Made by a program: the position numbers and the translations under genes
In this document: piece after piece, positions 20,511 through 31,775 of the stretch
How the letters are laid out: the number at the start of each line of letters is the position of its first letter
How positions within the stretch are numbered: the stretch's first letter is position 1
The notes under the pieces: model-generated
The model's input: the letters and a program-made list of their open reading frames with translations, nothing else
Databases searched by the model: none
What the model was told of the DNA's origin: nothing
NCBI RefSeq assembly: GCF_028640845.1
Contig: NC_080540.1
Span: forward strand, 162,881,438 to 162,945,437
Reading direction: 5' to 3'
Source of the DNA: Ahaetulla prasina
Lineage: Eukaryota > Chordata > Lepidosauria > Squamata > Colubridae
DNA: 64,000 nt

Positions 20511-22963
20511 AGGTTCTTTCCTGGAACCACATAGATTTCCTATATACGTCTCTTGAAGCTGAGCTAGTGGATAGTTTCCCTTTTATAAAACTATGCCTGT
20601 TACATTTTACTCTGGAGAAAGATAATTCCCCACGTCGAATATCCTGCTAAGAGGAAAAACTGGGGAAGAGACCTATAGTTTATTCAGACAGAACTGAAAT
20701 CTGCCCCAGTGTTGTGGAAAAAAGTATCCCACACGAGGCCCTTCCAACAGAATGACCCTACATGCTCATGGGTAATTGTGGAAGGGGTTGGACAGAAAAT
20801 GCTTTGGTTCAGCAAATTGCAAGGCAAGGATCAATAGGAAAAGAGACAGATTGGCGACATGTTTCTATCAACCCATAACGCTACTTCAGCATTGTTTTCT
20901 CTGGCTGAGAGAAACAGGCCAGAACCAGCAGCCTTTTCTGCGCTACTCATTGTAACAGGTCTTTAATCCTTCCATAGAAAGTAAACAGCCCAGAGATTTT
21001 CCAAGGACGAACCACACAAATATCACTGATATATTCAAATACGCTTTCCTCAATACCACATAAGTAGCGATTACTAATTAGCAGTGGCTATGTGGCCGAG
21101 AATAGCAATAGTTTCATTTTGAGAACATTTGAGAAAAAAAAAATGAAAGAGGAACGAAAGCAAGGCAGTATTTCTTGGCCACCATATTCTCTTTCTATCC
21201 TTCCTGGACAAAGTAGAAGCAAGTCATGCAGGCAAGAGAGAGCAAGTGAGCAAATGAGATTTTTATTATAAAAGATGACTTTATCATCTCTTTGAATCGT
21301 GCTATTCTCCCCGTTCCCCCCCCCCTTTTAATTACCTGCTACCGGCTTTATTTTAACTAGTAACAGAAGCAAAATTATTTCTGCAAGACATATCCACTCT
21401 CTCCCCCGCCAATGTTCTTTGTGCATTCACATCTCCTTTTTAAATACTCTATTAGAAAAATATTGTCTCAGCAGCTGGGATGCATACAGTGGTGGTGGAG
21501 GGGGGAGACCAGGAGCAGGATGTTGTGGGAGGCATGTAATAAAGAAGAGAAAGAACCAATAAAGATTAATTATCTAATTAACGGAGAAGTAAAAAATAGA
21601 GGGAGAAATAAATGCCTTGGCAACATTTGCTTGGGAGGCTTATTCCCTTTCCGGTGATCTTTCTCTTGCTCTTAAATATATAAATTTGGTAAATCTCATT
21701 GCTTTTGCCCTTTCAGAAGCTAGGATACCGTGCACAAATGCTACCAAAGGTCACTGTTTTAAAGTCCCATGGTTTTCAAGAGAGAAATATAAGGGTGGGA
21801 AAACCTACCACCGCCATCATTCTCAGGGAAAAAAAAAATCAGGAGTAAGTAGATAGCGTTTCTCAGATAAACTCTGCATGTCCATAAATGATTCCAGATT
21901 AAAGGCCCGTAGATCATTTTTCTGTATCAGGGAGGTAACTTTTTTTAAATCAACCTCAAGAAAGGGGATAGTGCAGGGATAAGGGTAGGGAATTTGGAAT
22001 GTGTGTTTGTTTTTTAAAAAAAATATGATTTGTAATGCACCTTTTTTTTCTTTGCTTTTATTTCGAAGATTGGTGAAAGTCTTTCCGCCACAGTTTGGTT
22101 TGCCACTGAACTTCAGCAATGTCATCTACTTTGGGAGGGGGGGGGGCAAAGAAAACAGAAAAAAAAATGCCTGGACTTGTGCACAACTCATGACCTACAG
22201 GTGCCCCCTGATTATTATTATTTTTTGGGTCCTTGCAGTAGCGAGATGAGATTTGAGAAATGATCTTTCACTGGTGTGCTGCTGTTGTTATTATCATTCA
22301 AAGCAGCTGGGCTCTAGCTTTGACCTGGAAAACAATGTGGGGAGTGGTATGTAAGCTTTCTTCCATGTCCCTTCCCCATCCTCAATTCTACCCCCACCCC
22401 CCAGCCACCCTCAAGCTGCTGTTTACTAACTCAGGGTGCTGCAATGCTTTACTCCTCACTGGCCTAATAGATGCTTCAATGGGGAGGCAATTTAGATGAG
22501 GAAATTGTCCCCTCCCATCAATGCTGCTCTCCTTTATTCCTATAGGACCTTTTCAAGGAAAAAATTGCTTAGCCCCATAATCTCTATTTCTTACTGTAGC
22601 CAAGGCTAAGACTGCATAATTGAAAGAGCTGCATATTCTTCTCCTGTTTTTTCCCCTTCCACTGTCCTCCCTCTCCTTCCTCTGTTATCTCCCCTTTGTC
22701 AAATGGTAGAAAGCAAATGCCTCAAGGCAGAGGCCTGCCCCTCATACTTCATAAATTACAATGCACGCAGATGGCGTTAGGTATATAATATCTAATAAAA
22801 ACAGCAAACAGAAACATTGGCCACGCATCTTTCAACATTTCTCTTAGTTCGGCTCTCAAGTAGACGATAGGAGGTCATCCTTGGGAGTTTTATCTGAAGG
22901 ATTATATCCATTTGGTTAGAGTTAACCATGGAGATAGTAAAGTGATAGATTGCTTCTTTCTTT
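20511..22963. other. Quiet stretch without recognised repeats
   Basis: About 2.4 kb with no transposon I can identify, the longest such run beside 39998-42681. It includes AT-rich homeobox-like core sites (TTAATTATCTAATTAACGG near 21566) and an imperfect palindrome near 22482-22518. No splice-bounded open frame stands out. A non-coding regulatory role is possible but not shown. Confidence 0.3.
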
Positions 22964-24150
22964 TTAGGATCAACCATCAACAGTAAAGGAGCAAGCAGTC
23001 AAGAAATAGGCCACCAACTAGTCTTTAGTAAAGCAGCCAGGAAGGTCTTGGAAAAGATATTCAGAGGCTGTGATGCATTTATTACCAGAAAGATCAGAAT
23101 TTTATTTATTTATTTATTTATTTATTATTTAAATTTATATACCGCCCTATCTCCCGAAGGACTCAGGGCGGTTCACAGGCATATAAAACATCAGTGTACA
23201 AAATTAAAATAATCTTTAAAAAACTTATTCCAATGCCCTATAATTAAAAATATAAATATAAATATTAAAATCAATTTAAAACCCCTATAAAATTTAAAAT
23301 CTAAGCCAGTCCTGCACAGATGAATAAATGTGTCTTGAGCTCGCGACGGAAGGTTCGAAGGTCCGGAAGTTGACGGAGTCCTGGGGGAAGTTCGTTCCAG
23401 AGGGCGGGAGCCCCCACAGAGAAGGCCCTTCCCCTGGGCGTCGCCAGACGACACTGCCTAGCTGACGGCACCCTGAGGAGTCCCTCCCTGTGAGAGCGCA
23501 CGGGTCGGTGAGAGGTATCTGGTCGCAGTAGGCGGTCCCGTAGATAACCCGGCCCTATGCCATGGAGCGCTTTAAAGGTGGTCACCAAAACCTTGAAGCG
23601 CACCCGGAAGGTAGCCAGTACAGCCTGCGCAGGATGGGTGTTATGCGGGAGCCACGAGGGGCTCCATCTATCACCCGCGCAGCCGCATTCTGGACTAACT
23701 GTAGCCTCCGGATGCCCTTCAAGGGGAGCCCCATGAATAAGTGCAAGCCATGGTATTCCCTGTGACGTTCTATGGAAACAAAAGAAGAAGCTGGAAAGAA
23801 AGAGTATTGACACTTCTAAACTTTGAAGTTGGAGAAAACTCTTGAGCGTACATGGACAACCAAAGGGAAAAAAGCACCAAGGGATCATCAAACAAATTAA
23901 TCCAGAGTTCTCACTCAAGGCAAAAATATCCAGACTCAAATTATCACACCTGTACATATTATAGGAAGACCTCACTATTTGGAGAATGTTCTAATGTTGG
24001 AAAAGGCAAGGACAATTATCCTCCTCAGGAACGTGTGCATGGCTGGAAGACCTGAAGGACAAGGTTAGGTTCAGATTGTCATGGAGAAAATCTATCTATG
24101 TTGCTGATAAACACTGAGTTGATGGCACGTAATCAATCAATCAGACAATC
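22964..24150 (+). mobile_element. BovB LINE 3' portion, split by L2
   Basis: Two pieces, 22964-23098 and 23749-24150, are collinear parts of the squamate BovB ORF2 3' region. The first has GGAGCAAGCAGTCAAGAAAT and GGAAAAGATATTCAGAGGCT; the second GTATTGACACTTCTAAACTT and GGAAGACCTGAAGGACAAGG, ending in GATGGCACGTAATCAATCAA. The coding frame is broken by frameshifts. The 3' end gives the source type for the Sauria SINE tails. An L2 of opposite orientation sits between the pieces. Confidence 0.8.
23099..23748 (-). mobile_element. L2 LINE, 5'-truncated, nested in BovB
   Basis: On the minus strand the ORF2 C-terminus lies within 23301-23975, the recognisable part ending at about 23748. Motifs are FKVLVTTFKALHGIGPGYL, RAFSVGAPALWNELPPGL and FRRELKTHLF, characteristic of the L2 C-terminal domain. 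After the stop comes the 3' UTR with hairpin CCGCCCTGAGTCCTTCGGG and partner AGGGCGG, then (TAAA)n. The insertion cuts the BovB at 23098/23749. The frame is intact over about 150 codons, suggesting a fairly young copy, but it lacks RT and endonuclease. Confidence 0.8.
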
Positions 24151-24949
24151 CTTTCGGGATGAAAATGGGACCAAGGTTAAGATACAGAACAGTCTTTAGG
24201 GAGTTGGGTGGTCTTAAAAAACCCAATACTTTCCTCAATCAGCTTGCCTTGGTAAAACAACACAAATGGGAAGTAGGTTGGCATAGAATGTGTATTTCTG
24301 TGAATACAAATATAGGAAGAAGTCCAATAGTTTAAAATAGAAATACAACTGAGAAGTAATGCACACACAAAGATAGAGCCATATCATTCCATACAGAAGT
24401 ATTTTTGTAAATCACCAGGAACTGAGCTCCACTCAAAGGGTATTTGATTTTAATTTTGAGTAGAGCATGTGATATTGATCAGGTCACTTTTTTACCTGTT
24501 CAGTTTGCTCTCTATATGTCTGGCCATAAACCCGAATGTTGGCTGTTTACTTTGAAATCTGGCTTTTATTTTGATTTTGATTATGGAGTTATAAATCTCA
24601 CCATATCAATAAAAGACCATAAACAAAAGAGACTAGTCATTCATCTCATTCAGTGGCTTGCTGCAGAAGAACTCATCTGGCCATCAGCTCCTCCACAGAC
24701 TTCCATTAGCCCATAAAAGGAGTGAAGAAAGCAACAGTAAATATATCTTGTGTGTGTTTGCAGCCAAGTGGTAGACAAATGCGAGTTTTTTATTGTCACA
24801 ACATCAATAATCCTTAAAGCTTGAAAATCATTTGATTTGTATTTATCTTATTCTTTCTCTAAGCTGGCTAGATTTTTATGAATAGGTTGTATTTTCATAA
24901 AAGCTCTTTGAGGCAGATTAAGCAGAAGGTGAGAGAATGCTTCCATACC
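24151..24949. other. Unannotated sequence
   Basis: No gene or repeat recognised. Confidence 0.35.
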
Positions 24950-26130
24950 ACTGATCTGTGGCTGGATTGAATGTTGGAGTGCTATTGTATTATATTGTTG
25001 TGGTTTGTCGCATACTCAGCCAGATGTTCAGACTGCATTTGGCATTTTTATCCATGTATTGAATCCTTTCCAAAGACCTTGGATAGGCAGATGTTGTTGA
25101 TGTTTTGATGGCGTTAGAGGTATCATCACAGGGTGTAAGCTGTTCCGGGTAAAGCTGCCTTTTGAAATTGATTGATAAGTGATTTTGTCAATGCCGATGG
25201 TGTTCAAATGGTGCTCCAGTTGTTTTGGGACTGCACCCAAGGTGCCTATTACTTTTCCTTTCTTTTGCCATAGCCATTCTATTTCTATTTGCAAGTCTTT
25301 TTATTTTATTATCTTCTCCCATTCTTTTTTATTCTGCTGTCTCTAGATACTGCCATGTCCATTCTCCAGACTTCTCTGTCTTTCTTATCGACAATTGTTA
25401 AGGCTGGCATGTTATGTGGCAGACGCCTGAATTCTAAAGTCCCAGAGCACTTTAGTTTCTTCATTTTCTATGAGTTTCTCAATGAGTCTCACTAGTTCTT
25501 GCTTGTAGGCAAATGGTATTTCTTGCAGATCTTCCAATGCACCATAATTGCTATTTTGTCATGCTGTTGCTTGTACCCACAAGGGACGTGGTGGCTCAGG
25601 GGCTAGGATGTTGAGCTTGTCGATTGTAAGGTCGGCAGCTCAGCGGTTCGAATCCCTAATGCTGCCGTGTAACGGGGTGAGCTCCCGTTACTTGTCCCAG
25701 CTTCTGCCAACCTAGCAGTTTCGAAAGCACATAAAAATGCAAGTAAAAAAAATAGGGACCACCTTGGTGGGAAAGTAACAGCGTTCTGTGTGCCTTTGGC
25801 GTTGAGTCATGCTGGCCACATGACCACGGAGACGTCTTCCGACAGCGCTGGCTCTTCAGCTTGGAAACGGAGATGAGCACCGCCCCCTAGAGTCAACAAC
25901 AACTAGCACGTATGTGCGAGGGGAACCTTTACCTTTACCTGCTTGTACCCAGTTTGTGTGATCTTCTTGCAGCAGTTAACCAGGTCATCCACTGTTTCTT
26001 CGACTTCTTTGCAGAGGTGGCCCTTGCTGCCTGTTGCTGTTTTCTCAGTTCTGGCCTTGTGTGCATTTGTTTTAATGGTCTTGTGCAACCAGAATTAGCC
26101 CCTTTGTCTCTTTCTTCAGCTTTCTTGCTC
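24950..26130 (-). pseudogene. Possible R4/Dong-like LINE fragment, split by SINE
   Basis: The minus strand codes IEWLWQKKGKVIGTLGAVPK (25028-25294), a motif I associate with the region after the RT in R4/Dong-type LINEs. Upstream on that strand, beyond the SINE, lie C-rich residues (HLCKEVEETVDDLVNCCK) like a zinc-knuckle near the C-terminus of such proteins. Several frames are needed, so it is dead. A Sauria SINE interrupts it at 25582-25940. The family call is tentative. Confidence 0.45.
25582..25940 (+). mobile_element. Sauria SINE, full length
   Basis: Head GGACGTGGTGGCTCAGGGG, B-box GGTTCGAATCCC, body CTTGTCCCAGCTTCTGCCAA, BovB-like end CCGCCCCCTAGAGTC and CCTTTACCTT tail. TGCTTGTACCCA repeats at both sides (from about 25567 and 25939) as the target duplication. 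Confidence 0.9.
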
Positions 26131-26160
26131 TATGTTATTATACATGTTATGTTGTTATAT

Positions 26161-26387
26161 TATGTTATGTTATGTTATGTTATGTTATGTTATGTTATGT
26201 TATGTTATGTTATGTTATGTTATGTTATGTTATGTTATGTTATGTTATGTTATGTTATGTTATGTTATGTTATGTTATGTTATGTTATGTTATGTTATGT
26301 TATGTTATGTTATGTTATGTTATGTTATGTTATGTTATGTTATGTTATGTTATGTTATGTTATGTTATGTTATGTTATGTTATGTTA
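26161..26387. repeat. (TATGT)n microsatellite, about 45 units
   Basis: 227 bp of essentially perfect TATGT repeats with imperfect units from 26131. Three frames read through as repeating Met-Leu-Cys-Tyr-Val, an artefact with no protein meaning. Confidence 0.98.
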
Positions 26388-26428
26388 ATCATCACATCAC
26401 ATTGTTATATTTTTATTATAATTTACTA

Positions 26429-27161
26429 CAGTGGTGAAATCCAATTTTTTTTACTACCGGTTCTGTGGGCATGCCTTGATGGGCATGGTGTGGCTTGGTG
26501 GGCATGGCAGGGGAAGGATACTGCAAAACCTCCATTCCCACCCCACTCCAGGGGAAGGATATTTATTTATTTATTTTATTTATTTTGTCAAATACATATT
26601 AAATAATATATATATATAAGTATAAGCATGAATTGAATACATAAAATGAATACAACTAAAGGGAACATTAGGACAGAGACGGTAGGCACGCTGGTGCTCT
26701 TATGCACGCCCCTAACAGACCTCTTAGGAATGGGGTGAGGTCAACAGTAGACAGTCTTAGGTTAAAGTTTTGGGGATTTTGGGATGAGACCACGGAGTCT
26801 GGTAGTGCATTCCAGGCATTAACAACACTGTTACTGAAGTCGTATTTTCTGCATTGGGGCGGTTCACTTTAAATTTGAATCTATTGTGTGCTCGTGTATT
26901 GTTGTGGTTGAAGCTGAAGTAGTCATTGACAGGAAGGACATTGTAGCAGATGATTTATGAGCTATGCTCAGGTCATACCGAAGGCAAAATATTGCAAAAT
27001 CTCCATTCCCACCCCACTCCAGGGGAAGGATATTGCAAAATCTCCATTCCCATCCCATTCTGGGGCCAGCCAGAGGTGGTATTTGCTGGTTCTCAAAACT
27101 GCTCAAAATTTCCACTACCGGTTCTCCAGAACCTGTTAGAACCTGCTGGATTTCACCTGTG
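26429..27161 (+). mobile_element. hAT MITE (family H3), split by CR1
   Basis: Ends CAGTGGTGAAATCC and GGATTTCACCTGTG are inverted repeats, flanked by a perfect 8-bp duplication ATTTACTA (26421-26428 and 27162-27169). The body carries ACTACCGGTTCTG and copies of a subunit with AATCTCCATTCCCACCCCAC. A CR1 of about 425 bp interrupts it at 26560-26985. Other H3 copies: 32914, 36798, 39150, 46007 and 61029. Confidence 0.85.
26560..26985 (-). mobile_element. CR1-like LINE 3' end nested in hAT MITE
   Basis: Starts with (ATTT)n and TTTGTCAAATACATATT and contains AGGAATGGGGTGAGGTCAAC and AAGCTGAAGTAGTCATTGAC, matching the CR1 at 3431-4497 with clear divergence, so it is a different subfamily or age. 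Confidence 0.75.
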
Positions 27162-27837
27162 ATTTACTACTAATATATAACACAGAGATATACATTCGTA
27201 ACATATACAGACACAAGACTGACATGAGCCACTGTAACATTGGGATGATTGCCAGTACCATAGCAGCTGAACATGATTCTTGTGTTTCAACCTTTCCCTG
27301 ACAGCAGTGGCCTGCTTTTTAAATTTCCTGCTATGTCTATGGTAAACAATGAGAATTAAAAACTTTAATACCTTAACTGCAAAGCGCCAAACTTTAATAT
27401 CCTGTTTATTGTCAAAAGGCCCTGGGATCCCTAGGCATTCTTAAATAAAAACAGGGGGTTATTCTAAACCAGTATTTCATTTGTAGTATGCCTCCAAAAT
27501 ATGGGCAAAAACAAAGTGGGAATGGGGAAAGGCATCTGTGGTAGCTTTCTGGTAAATGGCTGCCATTTTATGAACAAGTAAGCTTCATATGGGAGCCATT
27601 TTGTGTGAGTGTCCAGAACATGCTCTCGACTCCAGAAGTATTCACCAGCCAAAGAAGACTTTCTATCAAATATTGTGAGTATTTCAGAAAGCAGGTATTT
27701 CCCTTCTGCCTGCTCGCAGACTGTATTGCAGTTTCAGTGGTATGTCAACCCAAAAGGTGATCCATCAGGAAGGATGCTGGATCAAGACTGGACCAGATCA
27801 GTTCAAATCCAATCTCAGCCATGGAAGCTTCCTAGAT

Positions 27838-27987
27838 TGGGGTTTCCAACCTTGGCAACTTTAAGACTTGTGGACTTCAACTCCCAGAATTCAGGACTTG
27901 TGGACTTCAACTCCCAGCAAAGCTGGCTAAGAAATTCTGGGAGTTGAAGTCCACAAGTCTTAAAGTTGCTAAGGTTGGAGACCCCTG
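27838..27987. mobile_element. hAT foldback MITE (H1) with internal duplication
   Basis: Left arm GGGTTTCCAACCTTGG, right arm CCAAGGTTGGAGACCCCTG-like end. GACTTGTGGACTTCAACTCC occurs twice in the left arm. Flanks TCCTAGAT and CCCTAGAT give an 8-bp duplication with one mismatch. Confidence 0.75.
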
Positions 27988-28142
27988 CCCTAGATGACTA
28001 AGGGCATCTCTGAGCCAAGTCTATCAATTAGGATTCTTGTGGGGAAAAGTCGAAGGAAAGAGTATTATGCCTGCTGCTTTGAGTGCCAAAACTAACTTTT
28101 GGGTTATATGTCTAATAAATAAACATCAACATGGCTAGCCTA

Positions 28143-28347
28143 ACGAAATTTTAATGGGGTTTTTTTTATGAAGGTTTACGATAGTTTTAATCTTAGTTGG
28201 CCAATTTTAGAATCAGTTTTTTAATATGCTTTTAACTTTTGTTTATGTCTATGTTGTTTTATTTTGGCTGTTAACCGCCCTGAGTCCTTTGGGAGAAGGG
28301 CGGTATAAAAATTGAATAAATAAATAAATAAATAAACAAACAAACAA
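28143..28347 (+). mobile_element. L2 LINE 3' UTR and tail
   Basis: Ends in ACCGCCCTGAGTCCTTTGGG, partner AGAAGGGCGGTATAAAAATT and (AATA)n. Same hairpin as the L2 at 23099. A Sauria SINE follows directly. Confidence 0.75.
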
Positions 28348-28348
28348 A

Positions 28349-28716
28349 TGGAGACACGGTGGCTCAGGGGCTAGGACGTTGAGCTTGTCGATCGAAAGGT
28401 CGGCAGCTCAGCGGTTCGAATCCCTAGTGCTGCTGTGTAATGGGGTGAGCTCCCGTTACTTGTCCCAGCTTCTGCCAACCTAGCAGTTTCGAAAGCACCT
28501 AAAAATGCAAGTAGAAAAAATAGGGACCACCTTGGTGGGAAGGTAACAGCTTTCCGTGCGCCTTTGGCGTTGAGTCATGCCAGCCACATGACCACGGAGA
28601 CATCTTCGGACAGTGCTGGCTCTTCGGCTTTGAAACGGAGATGAGCATCGCCCCCTAGAGTCGGCAACGACTAGCACATATGTGCGAGTGGAACCTTTAC
28701 CTTTACCTTTACCTTT
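28349..28716 (+). mobile_element. Sauria SINE, full length
   Basis: Head GACACGGTGGCTCAGGGG, B box GGTTCGAATCCC, 3' end CGCCCCCTAGAGTCGGCAAC and four CCTTTA units. It sits in the A-rich tail of the L2 at 28143; a target duplication cannot be separated from the A-rich repeat. Confidence 0.9.
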
Positions 28717-29032
28717 AATTATCAACAATAGTATAAAAAAGGCTCACTGATTAGTCTACCCAGCTACATTTGCTAGGATCGGAACTCAAAAATGAAGGTA
28801 TCCCAAATTACTATTTGAGGAAAAAGACTTGATAAGAACTCTCTCTTTGGGCCTTTCATCACTATGGAGCCAAAGGGCTCACTATTTCTCCTTTAGAAAA
28901 CTAAAATAGCCAGACAGTCACTGGCCCCATTGCCAATCCCTCTCTTGTTTTTGCCTCATTGTCAAAATATGATTCCTGATCATGGTCCTGCTGGTCACAT
29001 GAGGGAAAGCAATGGATTTTCTTACTGTAGTT

Positions 29033-29167
29033 CAGGGGCCTTCAAACTTGGCAACCTTAAGACTTGTGAATTTCAACTCCCAGAATTCCCCAGCCAGCAT
29101 GGCTGGCTGGGGAATTCTGAGAGTTGAAGTTCACACGTCTTAAAATTGACAAGTTTGCAGGCCCCTG
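29033..29167. mobile_element. hAT foldback MITE (H1)
   Basis: Ends CAGGGGCCTTCAAACTTGG and CAAGTTTGCAGGCCCCTG, centre CCAGCATGGCTGGCTGG. Flanks CTGTAGTT and CTTTAGTT form an 8-bp duplication with one mismatch. Confidence 0.85.
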
Positions 29168-29697
29168 CTTTAGTTCAAAATAACATTTTATCTTGTCTTC
29201 TCATTCAACTTCCTTTCTTTCTCTTTTTTTTTATTCAGATCTGTTCACATGTCAGCTGTTTCCTTAACTCTGCACTTTTTCTTTCTGCCTCCCTCCCTCC
29301 ATTCCTTTCTCTCCCTGTGTTTTCTACTCTGGGTTATCTTTTCTCATTTCATAGAAATGGCCTTTTGTTTTTCAGCACTGGGATATTTGCTTAGTAAAGC
29401 ATTTTTATGCTGCCTAAAGACCTCTTAGGAAGATGGAAACTATTGAGGAAATTTATCTCTTTATTTGGTTTTGGAAAATGTTCACTCTTGAGATGTGCAT
29501 TTGGCACATTGTTTCTGGACCTGAAATTGTAGTATAATCTTAATAGAATTGCAGGCTTTTCAACTGAAGCCACTAGAATTTTGTTTCCAAATGAAGGAAG
29601 GAAAGTAACTGGCAGCTGAATGAAATTTCTAACCACTTTCTCATGCTAAAGGATTGATTGTGAATTAGAAATGGTCAACAGGCTAAAGCCTTGCTTT
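29168..29697. other. Unannotated sequence
   Basis: Pyrimidine-rich around 29190-29320. Nothing recognised. Confidence 0.35.
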
Positions 29698-30095
29698 TAC
29701 AGGTAGACCTCAACTTATGACCACAACTGAGGCCAAAATTTCTGTTGCTAAGCAAGAAAGCTGTTAAATGAGTTTTGTCTCATTTTACGACCTTTCTTGC
29801 ACAGTTGTTAAGTGAATTGATGCAGGTGCTAAATTAGTAACCTGATGGTTAAGTGAATCTGGCTTCCCCATTGACTTTGCTTGTCAAAAGGTCACAAAAG
29901 GGATCACATGGCCCCAGGGTAGTGTAACGTCATAAATATGAGTCAGTTACCAAGTGTCTGAATTTTGATCACATGATCATGGGGATGCTGCAACGGTCAT
30001 AAATGTGAAAATTGGTCACGAGTCACTTTTTTTCTGTGCCCTTGTAACTTCGAACGGTCACTAAATGAACTGTTGTAAGTCGAGGCCTACCTATA
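29698..30095 (-). mobile_element. TA-flanked MITE, family M1
   Basis: Opposite orientation to the copy at 561. Ends TACAGGTAGACCTCAAC and GTCGAGGCCTACCTATA. Contains TTCTGTTGCTAAGCAAGAAA and CATTTTACGACCTTTCTTGC, shared by all M1 copies. Confidence 0.8.
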
Positions 30096-30784
30096 TGCCT
30101 GTAGCTCAACCTTCCTTTCCTTCTTTTTCAAAAGCTGCCTGTATTTCACTTTCTACCTGTCACCCACAAAGCTCTCACTTCAAAACTGCCTTGCTTTCTT
30201 CTAAAAACCAAGCACTATACGTTATTCTTCCGCACACCTAATCAATCCCACTCTCCTTGTGTGACATCTGGCACCCTCCCCAGGACCCAACCCCAACCCC
30301 CAATCCTAAAATGGAGAACTGATAATTGATGGGCATTTTGCACATCTCCCTGTCGTTTGAAAGCACTGCTTTTTTTTTTTTTTGAAGTTAAATCTGTTCT
30401 TCAGTAAAGAAATGAGACCATTAACAGCACTTGTGTGTGTAGGGCGTCTTTGCCTATTTCTCCAGCCAGATGTTCCACAGTTGTGAATTTCCAAAATGGG
30501 CCACTCCATCCTGTTTGACTTTACTTTATTAAATCATCAACACATTTTGAAACATCAGCTCTGGCTCGGAGTCTTTTTGCAAATTCCCTCACTTAAGGCT
30601 CTCAAATGGCAATACTCGTAATTCAGTTGACTTCATCAGAGTATCATAAAAAACATGTCCCGCTCGTCTCTGCCATAGAGAAGGGGAGGAGGGTGGGTTG
30701 AACTGAACACCTAGTTTAGAACAATGCACAGTTTTCATTCTAGCGGTACCTACTTGTAAGTCCAACTTTTGCCCATGGCAGCAT
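30096..30784. other. Unannotated sequence
   Basis: No gene or repeat recognised. A T-run lies at 30371-30383. Confidence 0.35.
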
Positions 30785-31775
30785 ATTCAATCAATCATTA
30801 GAGGAAGAGAGCTGGAAGGGACCTTGGAGGTCTTCTAGCCCAGCCCCCTGCTCAACAGGAGACCCTATACCATTTCAGATAAATGGTTTCCAGTCTCTTC
30901 TTAAAAACCTCCAATGATGGATCACTCAGAACTTCTGGAGGCAAGCTGTTCCATTGGTTAATTGTTCTCACTGTTAGGAAGTTTCTCCTTAATTCCAGGT
31001 TGCTTTTCTCCTTGATTAGTTTCTATCCATTGTTTTTTGTCCTACCCTCAGGTGCTTTGGGAAATAAGTTGACCTCCTCTTCTTTGTGGCAGCCCCTCAA
31101 ATCTCCTATATATATAAAAGCCAAATACCACTCACTCATCACGAAATCTCCACAATGGTAAAGCCTACAAACTTGAAATTTGGCACGTATGTTCCTCTTG
31201 GCTACTAGGTGATTGCTAAGAAAGGATTTTTCAAAATGACCATCAGATCATTAGTATTTCTTATACAGTATTATATTCACACATTCTGATGCTAAGGAGC
31301 TAGACATTCTATGCCATCTCCCCACCTGAAAGGAACTCTGGCCCAACTGCCAGTTGCCATATATTAACACGCTCTGATGCTACCCCTTCGCTAAACCGGG
31401 TGTGGGCGTGGCCAGTACGTGACTCATCCGGCCTGGGACATTCTACTCCCACTCCCCCTCTGTTCCAACTGCCTGTTGCCTTATATTAATACGCTCTGAT
31501 GCTACGGAATTACACATTCTACATTAAGGTTCATGCTTTAAGTGTCAATTTATCACACCCGATCACATAGTTTTTTAGCGAAGCACGGGTGTCCAGCTAC
31601 TACTGGAGTATTGCTATCATGTCACCCTTAGTCCTTCTTTTCTCTAGACTGGCCATAACCAGTTCCTGCATCTGTTCTTCATCTGTTTTTGTCTCCAGGC
31701 CCTTAATCATCTTAATTGCTCTTCTTTGCACTTTTTGCAATGTTTGTTGCTGTATTTAGGTAAGGGCCAGTTTAT
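30785..31775 (-). mobile_element. CR1 LINE 3' end, carrying a Helitron-like insert
   Basis: The minus strand runs from AAAGTGCAAAGAAGAGCAAT near 31740 to the 3' end with GACCTCCAAGGTCCCTTCCA near 30815. It covers the CR1 ORF2 C-terminus and short 3' UTR. A 505-bp segment at 31099-31603 interrupts it. Aligned to the CR1 at 9496 (GTTCCAATATCTAAGGAGTT) the CR1 is otherwise collinear. Confidence 0.8.
31099..31603 (+). mobile_element. Helitron-like non-autonomous element in CR1
   Basis: Starts TCTCCTATATATATAAAAGC and ends CGGGTGTCCAGCTAC. It lies between A and T of the interrupted CR1 (CCTCAAA | TACTGGAG) without a target duplication. A perfect 7-bp stem ACACCCG/CGGGTGT (31555-31592) lies about a dozen bases before the end. 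5' TC, a subterminal hairpin and A|T insertion are Helitron features; the last base breaks the CTRR rule (CTAC). There is no Rep/helicase coding. Confidence 0.6.

Noticed and set aside
23301..23975. 224-codon open frame as a host gene
   Set aside because: Its second half is the L2 ORF2 C-terminus; the first part lies in BovB sequence and is chance read-through.
26132..26606. Three overlapping long open frames reading Met-Leu-Cys-Tyr-Val repeats
   Set aside because: They are translations of the (TATGT)n microsatellite; any period-5 repeat without stops gives this.
26429..27161. CRISPR-like spaced repeats (AATCTCCATTCCCACCCC units)
   Set aside because: Few units, in a hAT MITE, in a vertebrate genome; the units are internal repeats of that element.
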